DNA of 42,491 bases from an uncultured Phycisphaerales bacterium (lineage in GTDB: Bacteria > Planctomycetota > Phycisphaerae > UBA1845 > Fen-1342). The stretch is taken from the NCBI GenBank assembly GCA_903914415.1, contig CAIWOY010000235.1, positions 1 through 42,491 on the forward strand, given 5' to 3'. The notes under the pieces are model-generated. The model was not told the DNA's origin, did no database searches, and was given only the letters and a program-made list of their open reading frames with translations. A program made the position numbers and the translations under genes. Shown piece after piece: positions 15,590-24,070 of the stretch; within the stretch, counting starts at the first letter, position 1; each line of letters begins with the position of its first letter.

Positions 15590-15825
15590 GCAAACTCCGC
15601 CAGCCCTATCGGGTGGGTTTCCCGGAGCGACTGACCCGCCCCAGCGAGCCGCCGTCAAGCCTCTTGGACGGCAGACTCTGCGCCCGGCCGCGGTAGCCGC
15701 GGCGGCAGTCGCGCGCCAAGACCCGATACTCAAGACGAACGTACGCCGTCCGCTACCCGCCTGTGGCGGCAGTCCACGCCCGTCGCGCGCCGCTGTCCCG
15801 CGGCGGGCAGGTAAGAAGTGCGCCC

Positions 15826-17154
15826 ATGAGCCAACCCGCCGTCGTCGTGGAAAACCTCGGCAAACGTTACAAGATCGGACGGCCCAGGCCGGCCGGATGG
15901 ACGTGGCGCACCGCGCTGGGCGCGGCCCTGCGGGCACCTTTCGCACGTGGCCGCGCGCCGGACAAGGCCGAGCACGACAGCGAGTTCATCTGGGCCCTGC
16001 GCGACGCCAGCTTCGAGGTCCGGCCCGGCGAGGTCGTGGGCGTCATCGGCCGCAACGGCTCGGGCAAAAGCACGCTCCTGAAGATCTTGTCGCGCGTCGT
16101 CACCCCGACCACCGGCCGGGCGGTCGTCGCCGGCCGCATCGGCACGCTGCTCGAAGTCGGCACCGGCTTCCACCCCGAGCTAACCGGGCGCGAGAACGTC
16201 TACCTCAACGGGGCCATCCTGGGCATGAAGCGGCACGAGGTTCGGCGCAAGTTCGACGAGATCGTCGCCTTCGCCGAGACCGAGCGCTTCCTCGACGTAC
16301 CGGTGAAACGCTATTCGAGCGGAATGTACGTGCGGCTGGCGTTCGCGGTCGCGGCGCACCTCGACCCCGAGGTGCTGATCGTGGACGAGGTGCTCGCCGT
16401 CGGCGACGCCGCATTCCAGAAGAAATGCCTCGCGAAGATCGCGGCCAGCGCGCGGAGTGGCCGCACGATCCTCTTCGTGAGCCACAACATGGTTGCCGTG
16501 CGGCAGCTCTGCCGCCGCGCGCTGCTTCTGGAGCAGGGGCGGATCACGCAGATCGGCGACGTGGGCCCCGTGATCCAGAGCTATTGCGGGACGCCGGTGA
16601 ACCCTCGGGCCACGTTCGCCCGCGCCCAAGCTCCCCCGATCGCCGACGAATGCTGGGTGGCCGAAGTGTGGCTCGAGCAGAATGGCCACAAGGTCGCCAC
16701 GGTGCGCAACGGCACACCGGTGGTATTGTGCCTCGTAGTGCAGGCGGAGCGGGATACCGCCCTGGTGTTCGAGGTCCTCATCCGCGACCAGGACCAGCGG
16801 CCCGTCCTGTGGGGGCCCGCCGACATGTCGCCGCGTGCGGCGCGCGAGCTGCCGGGCGGCCGTCACGCGGCACGTCTGGTTCTGAATCTCCCGCCCCTGG
16901 TCGCCGGGCGTTACTACCTGGACGTGATGCTGGCGGAGGCCGACCGGCGTTTCATCGACTACGTGGAATGCGCGGTCGCGCTCGAAGTCGAAGCGGGGCT
17001 GTACGCGACCACCGAGTGGACCTTCTGCCAGTCGCGCGGGCCGGCGGCCGTCCTGCTGCCAATCCCGCAGGTCACTGTCGAGCCGCTCCCGGTCGGCGTC
17101 GCCGCGCCGCCCCGCCAGCCCGAAAGCGAGCTGCTGGCTCATGCACAGCGCTAA
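15826..17154 (+). CDS. ABC transporter ATP-binding protein, Wzt-like, with C-terminal Wzt_C-type domain
   Basis: 442 residues. The nucleotide-binding domain covers about 1-250: Walker A GRNGSGKST (75-83), signature YSSGM at 163-167 (polysaccharide-exporter variant), Walker B VLIVDEVLAVGD with D187/E188, and H-loop H220. Residues about 275-425 form a beta-sandwich like the Wzt C-terminal domain, which reads the capped non-reducing end of O-antigen in well-studied systems. Expected to energise export of a lipid-linked glycan with an ABC-2 permease; the only candidate in the window is at 41070-41915. ATG at 15826 chosen because conserved sequence starts there (SQPAVVVENLGKRYKIG); 21 upstream codons look non-coding. 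Confidence 0.93.
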   Translation: MSQPAVVVENLGKRYKIGRPRPAGWTWRTALGAALRAPFARGRAPDKAEHDSEFIWALRDASFEVRPGEVVGVIGRNGSGKSTLLKILSRVVTPTTGRAVVAGRIGTLLEVGTGFHPELTGRENVYLNGAILGMKRHEVRRKFDEIVAFAETERFLDVPVKRYSSGMYVRLAFAVAAHLDPEVLIVDEVLAVGDAAFQKKCLAKIAASARSGRTILFVSHNMVAVRQLCRRALLLEQGRITQIGDVGPVIQSYCGTPVNPRATFARAQAPPIADECWVAEVWLEQNGHKVATVRNGTPVVLCLVVQAERDTALVFEVLIRDQDQRPVLWGPADMSPRAARELPGGRHAARLVLNLPPLVAGRYYLDVMLAEADRRFIDYVECAVALEVEAGLYATTEWTFCQSRGPAAVLLPIPQVTVEPLPVGVAAPPRQPESELLAHAQR

Positions 17155-17263
17155 ATCACCGTGCGCAATGCCGCAACAGAGCCGGGCTGTCCTCAGCCCG
17201 CCGAACCGGCGTGAGGACACGCCGGCTCGGCTCGGCGCCGCGGTTTCGCGCACGGTGATTTAG
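17151..17263. terminator. Long nested inverted repeat between convergent genes, probable bidirectional terminator
   Basis: Perfect 16-bp outer arms CTAAATCACCGTGCGC (17151-17166) and its complement (17248-17263) enclose inner arms TGTCCTCA (17189-17196) and TGAGGACA (17212-17219). Each outer arm contains the TAA stop codon of the gene entering it: the Wzt-like gene from the left and the sugar transferase from the right. Confidence 0.75.
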
Positions 17264-18807
17264 TGTGCCCCCAGCAGAAACGTGCCGAACGTGCGGATGA
17301 GGATTGCCAGGTCCAGGTCCAGCGAGCGGTGCTTCAGGTAGTACAGGTCAAAGCACAGCTTGCGGTGCGCGTCCGCCACGTTCGCTCCGTAGCCGTAGTG
17401 AATCTGCGCCCAGCCCGTCAGCCCCGGCTTGACCAGGTGCCGCAGCCGGTAGTGCGGCAGCAATTCCTCCAGATTATGGACGAACTCCGGGCGCTCCGGA
17501 CGCGGGCCCACCAGGGCCATGTCGCCGCGCAATACGTTCAGCAGTTGCGGCAGCTCGTCGAGCCGCGTGTGCCGCAGGAAGCGTCCGACGCGCGTCACGC
17601 GCGTGTCGTGCCGCTGCGCCCACCGCGCCCCGTCCCGCTCGGCGTCCGGGCGCATCGTGCGGAACTTGTAGATCGTGAAGCCCCGGCCGTGCTGGCCGAC
17701 GCGCGCCTGCTTGAAGAACAGCGTCCCGCGGCTGTCCAGCCGGATGGCCAGCGCGATCAGCGGCCACAGCGGCAGCGTCGCCAGCAGGCCGCAAGCCGCC
17801 ACCAGCAGGTCCATGATCCGCTTCGCCGCCTCGTAGCTGCCGTGGTTCTGCACGTCGGCCCGCAGGAACCACGCGGCGGTAATGCTCTCGGCCGGCACCT
17901 CGCCGAGCAACTTCTCGACGAAGGTGGGCTGGTCGGTGACGCGGCAGCGGCCTTCAAGGCAGGCCGCCATGACCTGCCCCACGGCCGGATGGACCGCCAA
18001 CTCCGGTGCGACGACGATCTCGTCCACGACTTGGTCCGCCACCAGGGCGGCCACGTCCGCCAGCCCGCCCAGGCACGGGCAGTCCTCGGCAAACCGGTCG
18101 TCGGCCGCGGTCCGAAACCCCAACTCGCGCGGCACCCGCGCCGCCCAGGTGATCGGCCACTCCAGCTCGCGGCTCGCGCGGACGTGCCCGACCACGTGGT
18201 AGTGCCGGTTGTGGATGTTCCGCAGGATGCCCACGAGCCGGCGAATGGACTCGCCGGTACCGACGCAGAGCAGGCGCACCCGGCTGCTCGTCATCACCTC
18301 GTGGGCCAGTAGGCGCATGGGGACCGCCAGCGCCAGGTAGGTCAGCGACACCGAGAGGCCAACCCAGCGGCTGGCCTGCGCGTAGAACAACACCGACAGG
18401 CACGCGAACGCCAGCACCACGCCGAGCGCCAGCGACATCACCGAGCGAAAAACGATCCGGCCGCGCGACAGCAGCGTGGGCCGCTCGTAGAGCCCAAACA
18501 CGATGCCCGCCAGCGTGATGCTGACGCTGAACGCGGTGCTCGCCAGCCACGGATTGGCGATCCAGCCGTAGCCCTGCGCGGTGAGCAGGAGCGCCGTTTG
18601 GGCGGCCAGCGTCGCCAGCCCGATAATGAGAATGTCCAGGCAAACCCACGTGGTCGGAGACATCGACAGCAGAAGCCGTCGCAGGCGTGGCCGCCCGGCG
18701 CTCCGCGGACGCCGTAGTGCGAAGTTGAACTTCGCACTACCGTGGACGCGCCCGGTCGGTCCGGTCGTGGACCGGGACTGTGTCGCTGTGACGGCCGTGC
18801 TCTCCAT
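17260..18807 (-). CDS. Polyprenyl-phosphate glycosyl-1-phosphate transferase (exopolysaccharide initiating sugar transferase)
   Basis: About 515 residues. Four to five membrane segments lie in the N-terminal half, then a Rossmann-like middle part ([19 protein letters not shown]), then the catalytic bacterial sugar transferase domain: [20 protein letters not shown] re-entrant helix, [40 protein letters not shown] and [10 protein letters not shown]. It would move a sugar-1-phosphate from a nucleotide sugar to undecaprenyl phosphate, the first committed step for this locus. The start is uncertain: ATG 18807 (used), 18870 or 18900 upstream, or the ATG at 18663 just before the first membrane segment. 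A 27-bp palindrome lies inside the early coding part (18714-18740), which would favour the downstream start if that stretch is not translated. Confidence 0.92.
   Translation of the reverse strand: MESTAVTATQSRSTTGPTGRVHGSAKFNFALRRPRSAGRPRLRRLLLSMSPTTWVCLDILIIGLATLAAQTALLLTAQGYGWIANPWLASTAFSVSITLAGIVFGLYERPTLLSRGRIVFRSVMSLALGVVLAFACLSVLFYAQASRWVGLSVSLTYLALAVPMRLLAHEVMTSSRVRLLCVGTGESIRRLVGILRNIHNRHYHVVGHVRASRELEWPITWAARVPRELGFRTAADDRFAEDCPCLGGLADVAALVADQVVDEIVVAPELAVHPAVGQVMAACLEGRCRVTDQPTFVEKLLGEVPAESITAAWFLRADVQNHGSYEAAKRIMDLLVAACGLLATLPLWPLIALAIRLDSRGTLFFKQARVGQHGRGFTIYKFRTMRPDAERDGARWAQRHDTRVTRVGRFLRHTRLDELPQLLNVLRGDMALVGPRPERPEFVHNLEELLPHYRLRHLVKPGLTGWAQIHYGYGANVADAHRKLCFDLYYLKHRSLDLDLAILIRTFGTFLLGAH
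18714..18740. repeat. 27-bp near-perfect palindrome inside the 5' part of the sugar transferase gene
   Basis: GTAGTGCGAAGTT, one G, then AACTTCGCACTAC: 13-bp perfect arms. Read on the minus strand it encodes about SAKFNFALR. It has the look of a mobile short repeat rather than ordinary coding sequence. Confidence 0.85.
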
Positions 18808-18856
18808 GCGGCGGTACGCTCGTGTAAGCCCAATGCCGCAGTAAGTATCGGCTGCG

Positions 18857-18891
18857 GTCGGCGCGGCCATAAGACAGCGGGCCGCGCCGAC
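18857..18891. repeat. 12-bp inverted repeat in divergent promoter region
   Basis: GTCGGCGCGGCC (18857-18868) and GGCCGCGCCGAC (18880-18891) with an 11-nt loop, between the divergent sugar-transferase and lipoprotein genes. It could be a REP-like element or an operator. Confidence 0.65.
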
Positions 18892-18968
18892 GAACCGCAA
18901 AAAAGCTTACGCATGTTCGCCCCCGACGGACCCGATAACACCGCTGGGAAAGACTGCGGAGCGCGCCC

Positions 18969-19703
18969 ATGCTGGGACGTGTCACCAACGTCGGTTTACC
19001 GCTCATCGCACTGCTCGTTTGCCTTGGCTGCCACGGCCGGCCGCCGGCGGCGTACGAGCCGCCGCTCGACCTGGCGCAGCTCGCGCCGGGGCTGCAACCG
19101 CCCGACAACAGCTTCTGCCTACTGGCGGACGTGCACACCGAGGGGCGCTTCGCCTGCCCGCTGGCGATCGCCAAGTTCCTGCCGCAGGGCCCCGAAAACG
19201 ACCGCCAACTCGTGCTACAAAGCCCGCTGCCGGAGGAGGAGGCCTACTGGACCGAACAGGTGCGCGGAGTCAGCGCGATCCGCGAGGTGGTCTTCCTCCG
19301 CCCGATCAGCGTGCGCCCCGAGGAAACCAGCCTCGCACAGCTCTGTGCGACGGCCCAACGGCTAGGCGCCCCGCTGCTGCTGGTTCACGTACCGAACCGC
19401 GTGGGACCCAACTCCGCCCAGGTGCTCGGCGTGATGTACGACACGGCGTCCGCACAGCCGCTCGCAACCCTCCACGCTTCGTCCACCATCCTCAACCAGA
19501 AGGGCCAGGAAGTTGCGCCCGACCGCCAGCGCGGCGACCACCGCCGCACCGACGCGCAGTATCAGGCGCAGCGCGCGTTCGAGGGGCACGCTCTGGCCTG
19601 CCTGCGCGAGATGATCCACCTCGACTCCCCGTCGCCCACCACGCAGCCACATAGCTGGCAACTGCCGCTGGCCGAACGGTGGTGGATTCGCAGCCGGCAA
19701 TAA
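18969..19703 (+). CDS. Predicted lipoprotein of unknown function
   Basis: 244 residues. Residues 1-21 form a lipoprotein signal (hydrophobic LPLIALLVCLGC) with the acylated cysteine at C21 (lipobox CLGC). The mature part has no motif I recognise. It contains alternating short strands and helices (LAQLCATAQRLGAPLLLVHVPNRVG, AQVLGVMYDTASAQPLATLHAS) that recall envelope lipoproteins with a TolB- or GNA1162-like alpha/beta core, but this is not secure. It is divergent from the initiating sugar transferase and precedes the VanZ-like gene by 344 bases, so a link to envelope glycan export is possible by context only. Confidence 0.75.
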   Translation: MLGRVTNVGLPLIALLVCLGCHGRPPAAYEPPLDLAQLAPGLQPPDNSFCLLADVHTEGRFACPLAIAKFLPQGPENDRQLVLQSPLPEEEAYWTEQVRGVSAIREVVFLRPISVRPEETSLAQLCATAQRLGAPLLLVHVPNRVGPNSAQVLGVMYDTASAQPLATLHASSTILNQKGQEVAPDRQRGDHRRTDAQYQAQRAFEGHALACLREMIHLDSPSPTTQPHSWQLPLAERWWIRSRQ

Positions 19704-20047
19704 GGCTGCTCGACCCCCAAGACCGGCCAACGCCGGAGTCACCGCCTCCTGTAGTGCCTCATTGAAACTGCGACGTATGGGAGCCGCGACGTTTATGTCA
19801 CGCGGTGGTCCCGCGCGGCCTGAAGGCCGCGGCTCAGCCTGTGATACGATCGGTTTTTTCCGAGACACCACCTCCCCGGCCGGCACGTCCCGTAAAACCT
19901 TCGCACCATCAAGCCTCGTGGCCGGCGTTCCGTTGATGCGCAACAATCCTGGCCGGCCGGCCCCGCGTTTTGAATCCTAGAATCGGGCGTACGCGAGACC
20001 GGCCGCGGGCTGCGCGCCGGTCCCCAACCCGTGAGGGACACGAGGTC
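19704..20047. other. Intergenic region, one hairpin repeat, no gene seen
   Basis: 344 bases between the lipoprotein and VanZ-like genes, both plus strand. It contains the hairpin at 19814-19831 followed by a T-run (cggttttttc at 19851-19860). No RNA gene or convincing small ORF was recognised. Confidence 0.55.
19814..19831 (+). repeat. Hairpin CGCGGCC-TGAA-GGCCGCG
   Basis: Perfect 7-bp arms around TGAA. A T-rich stretch begins about 20 bases later, too far for a classic intrinsic terminator, so I list it as a repeat-like hairpin that may help end the lipoprotein transcript. Confidence 0.6.
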
Positions 20048-21490
20048 ATGCCGCCGGCCAGCTTGCCACGCCGATCCGGTGACCGCGCGGACGATCCGCG
20101 CACCCACGCCGGCAACCTGGTGAAGCCCCCCATTCTCACGCGCGCCGCGCAGCGCTGGCTGTGCATCGCCTGTTTGCTCACGATCGTCCATGGCACGTTG
20201 GGGCCGATCGGCCCCCGTCACGGACTCTGGCTGCGGCCGACGGCCGCCTGGCGCTGGCTGCCGGAGCAGCGCCCCAGCGACCTGAACGACGTCGTCACCA
20301 ACCTGGCCGTGTACGTACCCGTCGGTGTCGCGTTTCGGCTGCTGCTGCGCCGCCGCGGGCGCGCCGGCTGGAGCAACCTGCTGTGGGCCTGGGGCGCCTC
20401 CGTGCTACTCAGCTACGTCACGGAATTGCTCCAGCAGTTCATGCCCGCCCGCTCGTCGAGCCTGACCGACGTCTACGTCAACAGCGTGGCGGCGTTGGGC
20501 GGCGCGCTCGTCGCCGTGCCGTTCCAACGGCTGCTGCGGCACCTGCACGGCGTCGTCTTCGTCCGCGTTCGCGACCGGCGGCAGGTGTGGTCGGTCGCCT
20601 CGCGGTTAGCACTTGGCAGCACTTTCGTACTGATGACGATGCCCTGGGGCCTGCGGCGGCCGACGATGATCCTGGGCCTGGATCGGCCGCTCGCGCTGGG
20701 CGACCCGTGGTGCTTCGGTCGGTTCGCCGCCTTCGCGGGGCTGGGGTTTCTCGCGGCCGGAGAAGGCCGGGCCCTCGGCTACGATCGGCGCCGCGCACTC
20801 CGCCGCGCGGTCGTCGGGATGGCGGCCTTCGCCACGCTGCTGGAGCTCGTCCAGGCAGCGCTCGCCGGGCACGTCTCCAGTTTGGCGCAAGCCCTGATCG
20901 CGACCGCCGGGGGCGCCGCGGGCGCGCTGCTGGCCGTCACGCTGTTTCACGCGGCGGCGCCTGGTCTGGCGCCGGAGCAGGGCGAGCTGCGGCCGGCGAC
21001 GTCTGATGCGCCGCCGCGGTCGAGCCCCCCGCGCCGCTGGCCTCTGACGATTCTGCTGGGCACGCTGCTCTGCGTGATGCTGTGGAGCCTTGTGGCCGAC
21101 GTGCGCCACGGAGCGTTGCGCCACGAGCCGCTCTTCGATTGGATTCCCTTCCGCGCGCACTTCCGCGTGTCGTTCGCCGTCATGCTGGCGGACCTGTTCC
21201 AGCAGTGCGGACTCTACGCCTTCATCACCTTCGTGTGCCTCAGCCTGACGCAGGGCCGCCGGCCCTTGCTCGCGCTGTTCCTGCTCGGCACGCTGGCCGC
21301 CGTCGTGGAAGTGGGCCACGCGTACCTCAAGGATCACGGGGCCGACACGACCGCCCCGCTGCTCGTGCTGGCGAGTTGGTTCGCGACCCGGCGGGTCTGG
21401 AACGCGGTCTATCCGCTGGGACGCGCAAGACCTGCCGCGCCACCGCCGTCAGGGGACGGGCCCGCGCTACCGATAAGACTGGAAAGCTGA
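20048..21490 (+). CDS. Membrane protein with two VanZ-like domains
   Basis: 480 residues, strongly hydrophobic with about ten membrane segments. VanZ-like features occur twice. The first is NDVVTNLAVYVPVGVAFRLL...ELLQQFMPARSSSLTDVYVNSVAALGGALVA. The second, near the C-terminus, is FDWIPFRAHFR...FQQCGLYAFITFV...EVGHAYLKDHGADTTAPLLV. VanZ gives teicoplanin resistance in enterococci by an unclear route, and related proteins are frequent in exopolysaccharide and exosortase loci. ATG at 20048 chosen: it has GAGGGA about nine bases upstream, and the preceding in-frame codons are Arg-rich. It is probably the first gene of the plus-strand operon that runs to 30558. Confidence 0.87.
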   Translation: MPPASLPRRSGDRADDPRTHAGNLVKPPILTRAAQRWLCIACLLTIVHGTLGPIGPRHGLWLRPTAAWRWLPEQRPSDLNDVVTNLAVYVPVGVAFRLLLRRRGRAGWSNLLWAWGASVLLSYVTELLQQFMPARSSSLTDVYVNSVAALGGALVAVPFQRLLRHLHGVVFVRVRDRRQVWSVASRLALGSTFVLMTMPWGLRRPTMILGLDRPLALGDPWCFGRFAAFAGLGFLAAGEGRALGYDRRRALRRAVVGMAAFATLLELVQAALAGHVSSLAQALIATAGGAAGALLAVTLFHAAAPGLAPEQGELRPATSDAPPRSSPPRRWPLTILLGTLLCVMLWSLVADVRHGALRHEPLFDWIPFRAHFRVSFAVMLADLFQQCGLYAFITFVCLSLTQGRRPLLALFLLGTLAAVVEVGHAYLKDHGADTTAPLLVLASWFATRRVWNAVYPLGRARPAAPPPSGDGPALPIRLES

Positions 21491-21581
21491 GGACGGGCAT
21501 GGCTGCGCGCCGACGGCATGGGGCGTTCCCGGCCGCCGCAAGGCGGTCGCGCCATCTCGAACCTCCAGCTCGCGGTCTATC

Positions 21582-22790
21582 GTGGTACGGATCGGTCTTG
21601 ATGCCCGCAGCATGACCCTGCCCCGGCCCCGCGGCACCGGGCGCAACTTGCTCGACGCGTACCGGCTCATCCCGCGCCTCCGGCCCGACTGGGAATTCCT
21701 GCTCTACCACCAGCACCCGCTCGACGACGACACTGCCCCCCACGACCCGCCCTGGCGCCATCCCAACGTCCGCCTGCGGCGCATCGACCTGCCCGGCGAC
21801 CGCTTCGACGCCTGGCTCCAGGTGCGGCTGCCGTTGGCGATCCGGCACGACCGGCCCGACCTGGTGCACTTCCCGGCCAACACGGCCCCCAAGTGGTGCC
21901 CCGCCCCCTTCGTCGCCACGATCCACGACCTGATCCCGCTGCTCATCCCCGGCGAAGCCTCAGCCGAGCAGATGGCCGCCTTCGAGCGCGGCGTGCGGCG
22001 CGCCGTCAGACACGCCACCCGCATCATCACGCCGTCCAACGCGACGCGCGACGCGCTCCGCCGACGACTCGACGTCCCGCTCGACCGCATGACCGTCATC
22101 CCTTGGGCTCCGGACGACCGCATCGCCGCCGAGGCCCGGCAGGGCTTCTGTCCACGTCGTCGGCAGCGGCTGCGCGACGCGTACGGGCTAAGCCAGCGCT
22201 GGCTGCTGAGCTTCTCTGGAGGCGCGCCGCGCAAGAACGCACACGGCGTCCTGCGCGGCTTCGCCCGCGTCCCGCCGCACGTCCGCGAGGACTTCCAGGT
22301 CGTCCTGGCCGGCTGCGAGCCAGCGGCGGTGCAGCAGGAACTCGCCCGCGAAGCGCAGCGGCTCGGCCTCGCCGACCGTTGCCGCGTGCTCGGCTTCGTC
22401 CCCTACCGCGACCTGCCGGCGCTGCTGCGCGGCGCCAGCGGCCTGCTCATGCCCAGCCGCGGCGAGGGCTTTGGCCTGCCGATCCTCGACGCGTTTGCCT
22501 GCGGCGTGCCGGTGCTTACCTCAAACCTGAGCAGTATGCCCGAAGTGGCCGGCGACGCCGCCGTGTTTTGCGACCCGGAGGACCCCGCCAGCATCGCCGC
22601 CGGCATCGCCCAACTGCTGGATCCGCCGACCGCGGCCCGTCTCGTGCCGCGCGGCTACAAGCAACTGGCGCGCTTCAGTTGGGAGCGGACGGCGGAAGCC
22701 ATCTGTGCGACATACGAGCAATGCCTGTGTGGGACCAGCTTGAAACCAGTCGCGCCGGTGACCACCGCGCTGGAGGGCTGCCCCCGATGA
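21582..22790 (+). CDS. GT4-type glycosyltransferase (mannosyltransferase-like)
   Basis: 402 residues, GT-B fold. The N-terminus VRIGLDARSMTLPRPRGTGRNL is typical of the GT4 subgroup that starts RIGIDAR. Other motifs are FVATIHDLIPLL, ITPSNATRDAL, LSFSGGAPRKN (phosphate/base contact), RVLGFVPYRDLPALLRGA, PSRGEGFGLPILDAFACGVPVL and SMPEVAGDAA. The E-x7-E motif reads E-GFGLPIL-D, with Asp for the second Glu. Predicted cytoplasmic transfer of a hexose to the lipid-linked glycan. GTG start at 21582. The TGA overlaps the ATG of the next gene (ATGA, 22787-22790). Confidence 0.92.
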   Translation: MVRIGLDARSMTLPRPRGTGRNLLDAYRLIPRLRPDWEFLLYHQHPLDDDTAPHDPPWRHPNVRLRRIDLPGDRFDAWLQVRLPLAIRHDRPDLVHFPANTAPKWCPAPFVATIHDLIPLLIPGEASAEQMAAFERGVRRAVRHATRIITPSNATRDALRRRLDVPLDRMTVIPWAPDDRIAAEARQGFCPRRRQRLRDAYGLSQRWLLSFSGGAPRKNAHGVLRGFARVPPHVREDFQVVLAGCEPAAVQQELAREAQRLGLADRCRVLGFVPYRDLPALLRGASGLLMPSRGEGFGLPILDAFACGVPVLTSNLSSMPEVAGDAAVFCDPEDPASIAAGIAQLLDPPTAARLVPRGYKQLARFSWERTAEAICATYEQCLCGTSLKPVAPVTTALEGCPR

Positions 22791-24070
22791 ACCCGTCCAC
22801 TTCGCAATCCGAGCCGCGACCGGCAGGGAGCGCCACACCCGCCGACACGACAGACGTGCACCGCCTGAAGCTTGATTGCCGAAACTACCGCGGCGACCGG
22901 CCCTGCGCGGCGGGCGTGCCGGGGGTCTGCCCCGCAGACTGCCGAGCGTACGAACCGCTGGGGCACCGCATCCTGCTCATCAAGCTCGCCGCGCTGGGCG
23001 ACGTGATCCGCACCGCCGCGCTGCTCCCCGGGCTCAAGCAACTCTGGCCGCACAGTCAGATCACCTGGGTCAGCCGTCCGAGCGGTGTGCGCGTGTTGGC
23101 GAACCATCCGCTAATCGACCGGCGTCTGCCCCTCGACGCCGAGACGCTAAGTCACCTCGAGCACGAGCGCTTCGATCTGTGCCTAAGCCTGGACAAGGAG
23201 CCGGCGCCGGCCGGGCTGGCGATGCGGATCAACGCGCCTGACAAACGCGGCATCGGCCTGAGCCTGTTCGGAGCACCCTACCCGCTCAATCCCGAGTGCG
23301 ATTACTACTTCCGGCTCGGTCTCGATGACGACCTCAAGTTCCGGCACAGCCGCAAGACGTACCCGCAACTCATCTACGAGGCGTGCGGACTAACGTACCG
23401 CGGACAGCGCTACCGCCTGTACCCCGGCGAGCCGGAGCGACAGCACGCCGCCGACTGCTGGCGGCGCCTGGGCGTCGACGAGGCGGACGTCGTGATTGGC
23501 CTGAACACGGGGGCCGGACGCGTGTTCGCCCACAAGAATTGGCCCGCGGACCGGTATGTTGAGCTCGCCACGCGCCTCGTCCGGCACCGCCACGGCTCAG
23601 CAGGAGCTTCGCCCTCCCACTGGCGCGTCGCCCTGTTGGGTGGACCCGACGAGTGCACGATCAACGCGCAGATCGCCGCGGCGTGCCCCGGCGTCCTGCA
23701 TACCGGCTGCGACCACAGCGAGCTGGAATTCGCCGCCCTCCTCGAGCGCTGCCAGGTCGTCGTCACGGGAGACACGCTGGCCCTGCACGTCGCGGTCGCC
23801 GGCGCGGTGCCCTGCATCGCCCTCTTCGGTCCGACCTGCGCCCACGAGATCGACCTCTACGGCCGCGGCGAGAGGATCGTCACCGGTTTCGCCTGCTCCC
23901 CGTGCTACCGGCGCCGTTGCGACAAGCCACGGACCTGCATGGAAGACATCGCCGTCGATCGCGTGCTCGCGGCCGTCGAACGCTGGGCCGACGATCCAGC
24001 GCGCGAGCGCGCCAGCCACGCGGCCGCGTTGCCGCGTCAGCCCCTACCGATGCTGGAGGTCGCGACGTGA
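22787..24070 (+). CDS. GT9 / heptosyltransferase-like glycosyltransferase carrying two in-frame repeat insertions
   Basis: 427 residues, GT-B fold of the ADP-heptose:LPS heptosyltransferase family: ILLIKLAALGDVIRTAALLP, GLNTGAGRVFAHKNWPADRY, VALLGGPDE, VVTGDTLALHVAVA, CIALFGPT. A Cys-containing N-terminal extension (DCRNYRGDRPCAAGVPGVCP) may bind metal. Two stretches look inserted. Residues about 6-16 are encoded by the 30-bp dispersed repeat (22803-22832). Residues 269-279 (HGSAGASPSHW) interrupt the usual short link before VALLGGPDE. Both keep the frame. The predicted role is transfer of heptose or a related sugar to the glycan. ATGA overlap upstream; GTGA overlap with the next gene. Confidence 0.92.
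   Translation: MNPSTSQSEPRPAGSATPADTTDVHRLKLDCRNYRGDRPCAAGVPGVCPADCRAYEPLGHRILLIKLAALGDVIRTAALLPGLKQLWPHSQITWVSRPSGVRVLANHPLIDRRLPLDAETLSHLEHERFDLCLSLDKEPAPAGLAMRINAPDKRGIGLSLFGAPYPLNPECDYYFRLGLDDDLKFRHSRKTYPQLIYEACGLTYRGQRYRLYPGEPERQHAADCWRRLGVDEADVVIGLNTGAGRVFAHKNWPADRYVELATRLVRHRHGSAGASPSHWRVALLGGPDECTINAQIAAACPGVLHTGCDHSELEFAALLERCQVVVTGDTLALHVAVAGAVPCIALFGPTCAHEIDLYGRGERIVTGFACSPCYRRRCDKPRTCMEDIAVDRVLAAVERWADDPARERASHAAALPRQPLPMLEVAT
22803..22832 (+). repeat. 30-bp dispersed repeat, copy 2, inside the GT9 reading frame
   Basis: Identical over 30 bases to 6956-6985. Translated as part of the N-terminus of the GT9 protein (SQSEPRPAGSA). Confidence 0.9.
23591..23623 (+). repeat. Short repeat-like insertion in the GT9 coding sequence
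   Basis: CACGGCTCAGCAGGAGCTTC then GCCCTCCCACTGG encodes HGSAGASPSHW. The GSAGASPS peptide (GEAPAEP on the other strand) is one I recall from dispersed repeats of planctomycete and related genomes. It falls in a surface-loop position of the family. Confidence 0.65.

Noticed and set aside
21893-22786. Long in-frame extension upstream of the GT9 start
   Set aside because: It overlaps the preceding GT4 gene in another frame and reads as Arg/Pro-rich shadow; ATG 22787 gives the standard ATGA overlap.
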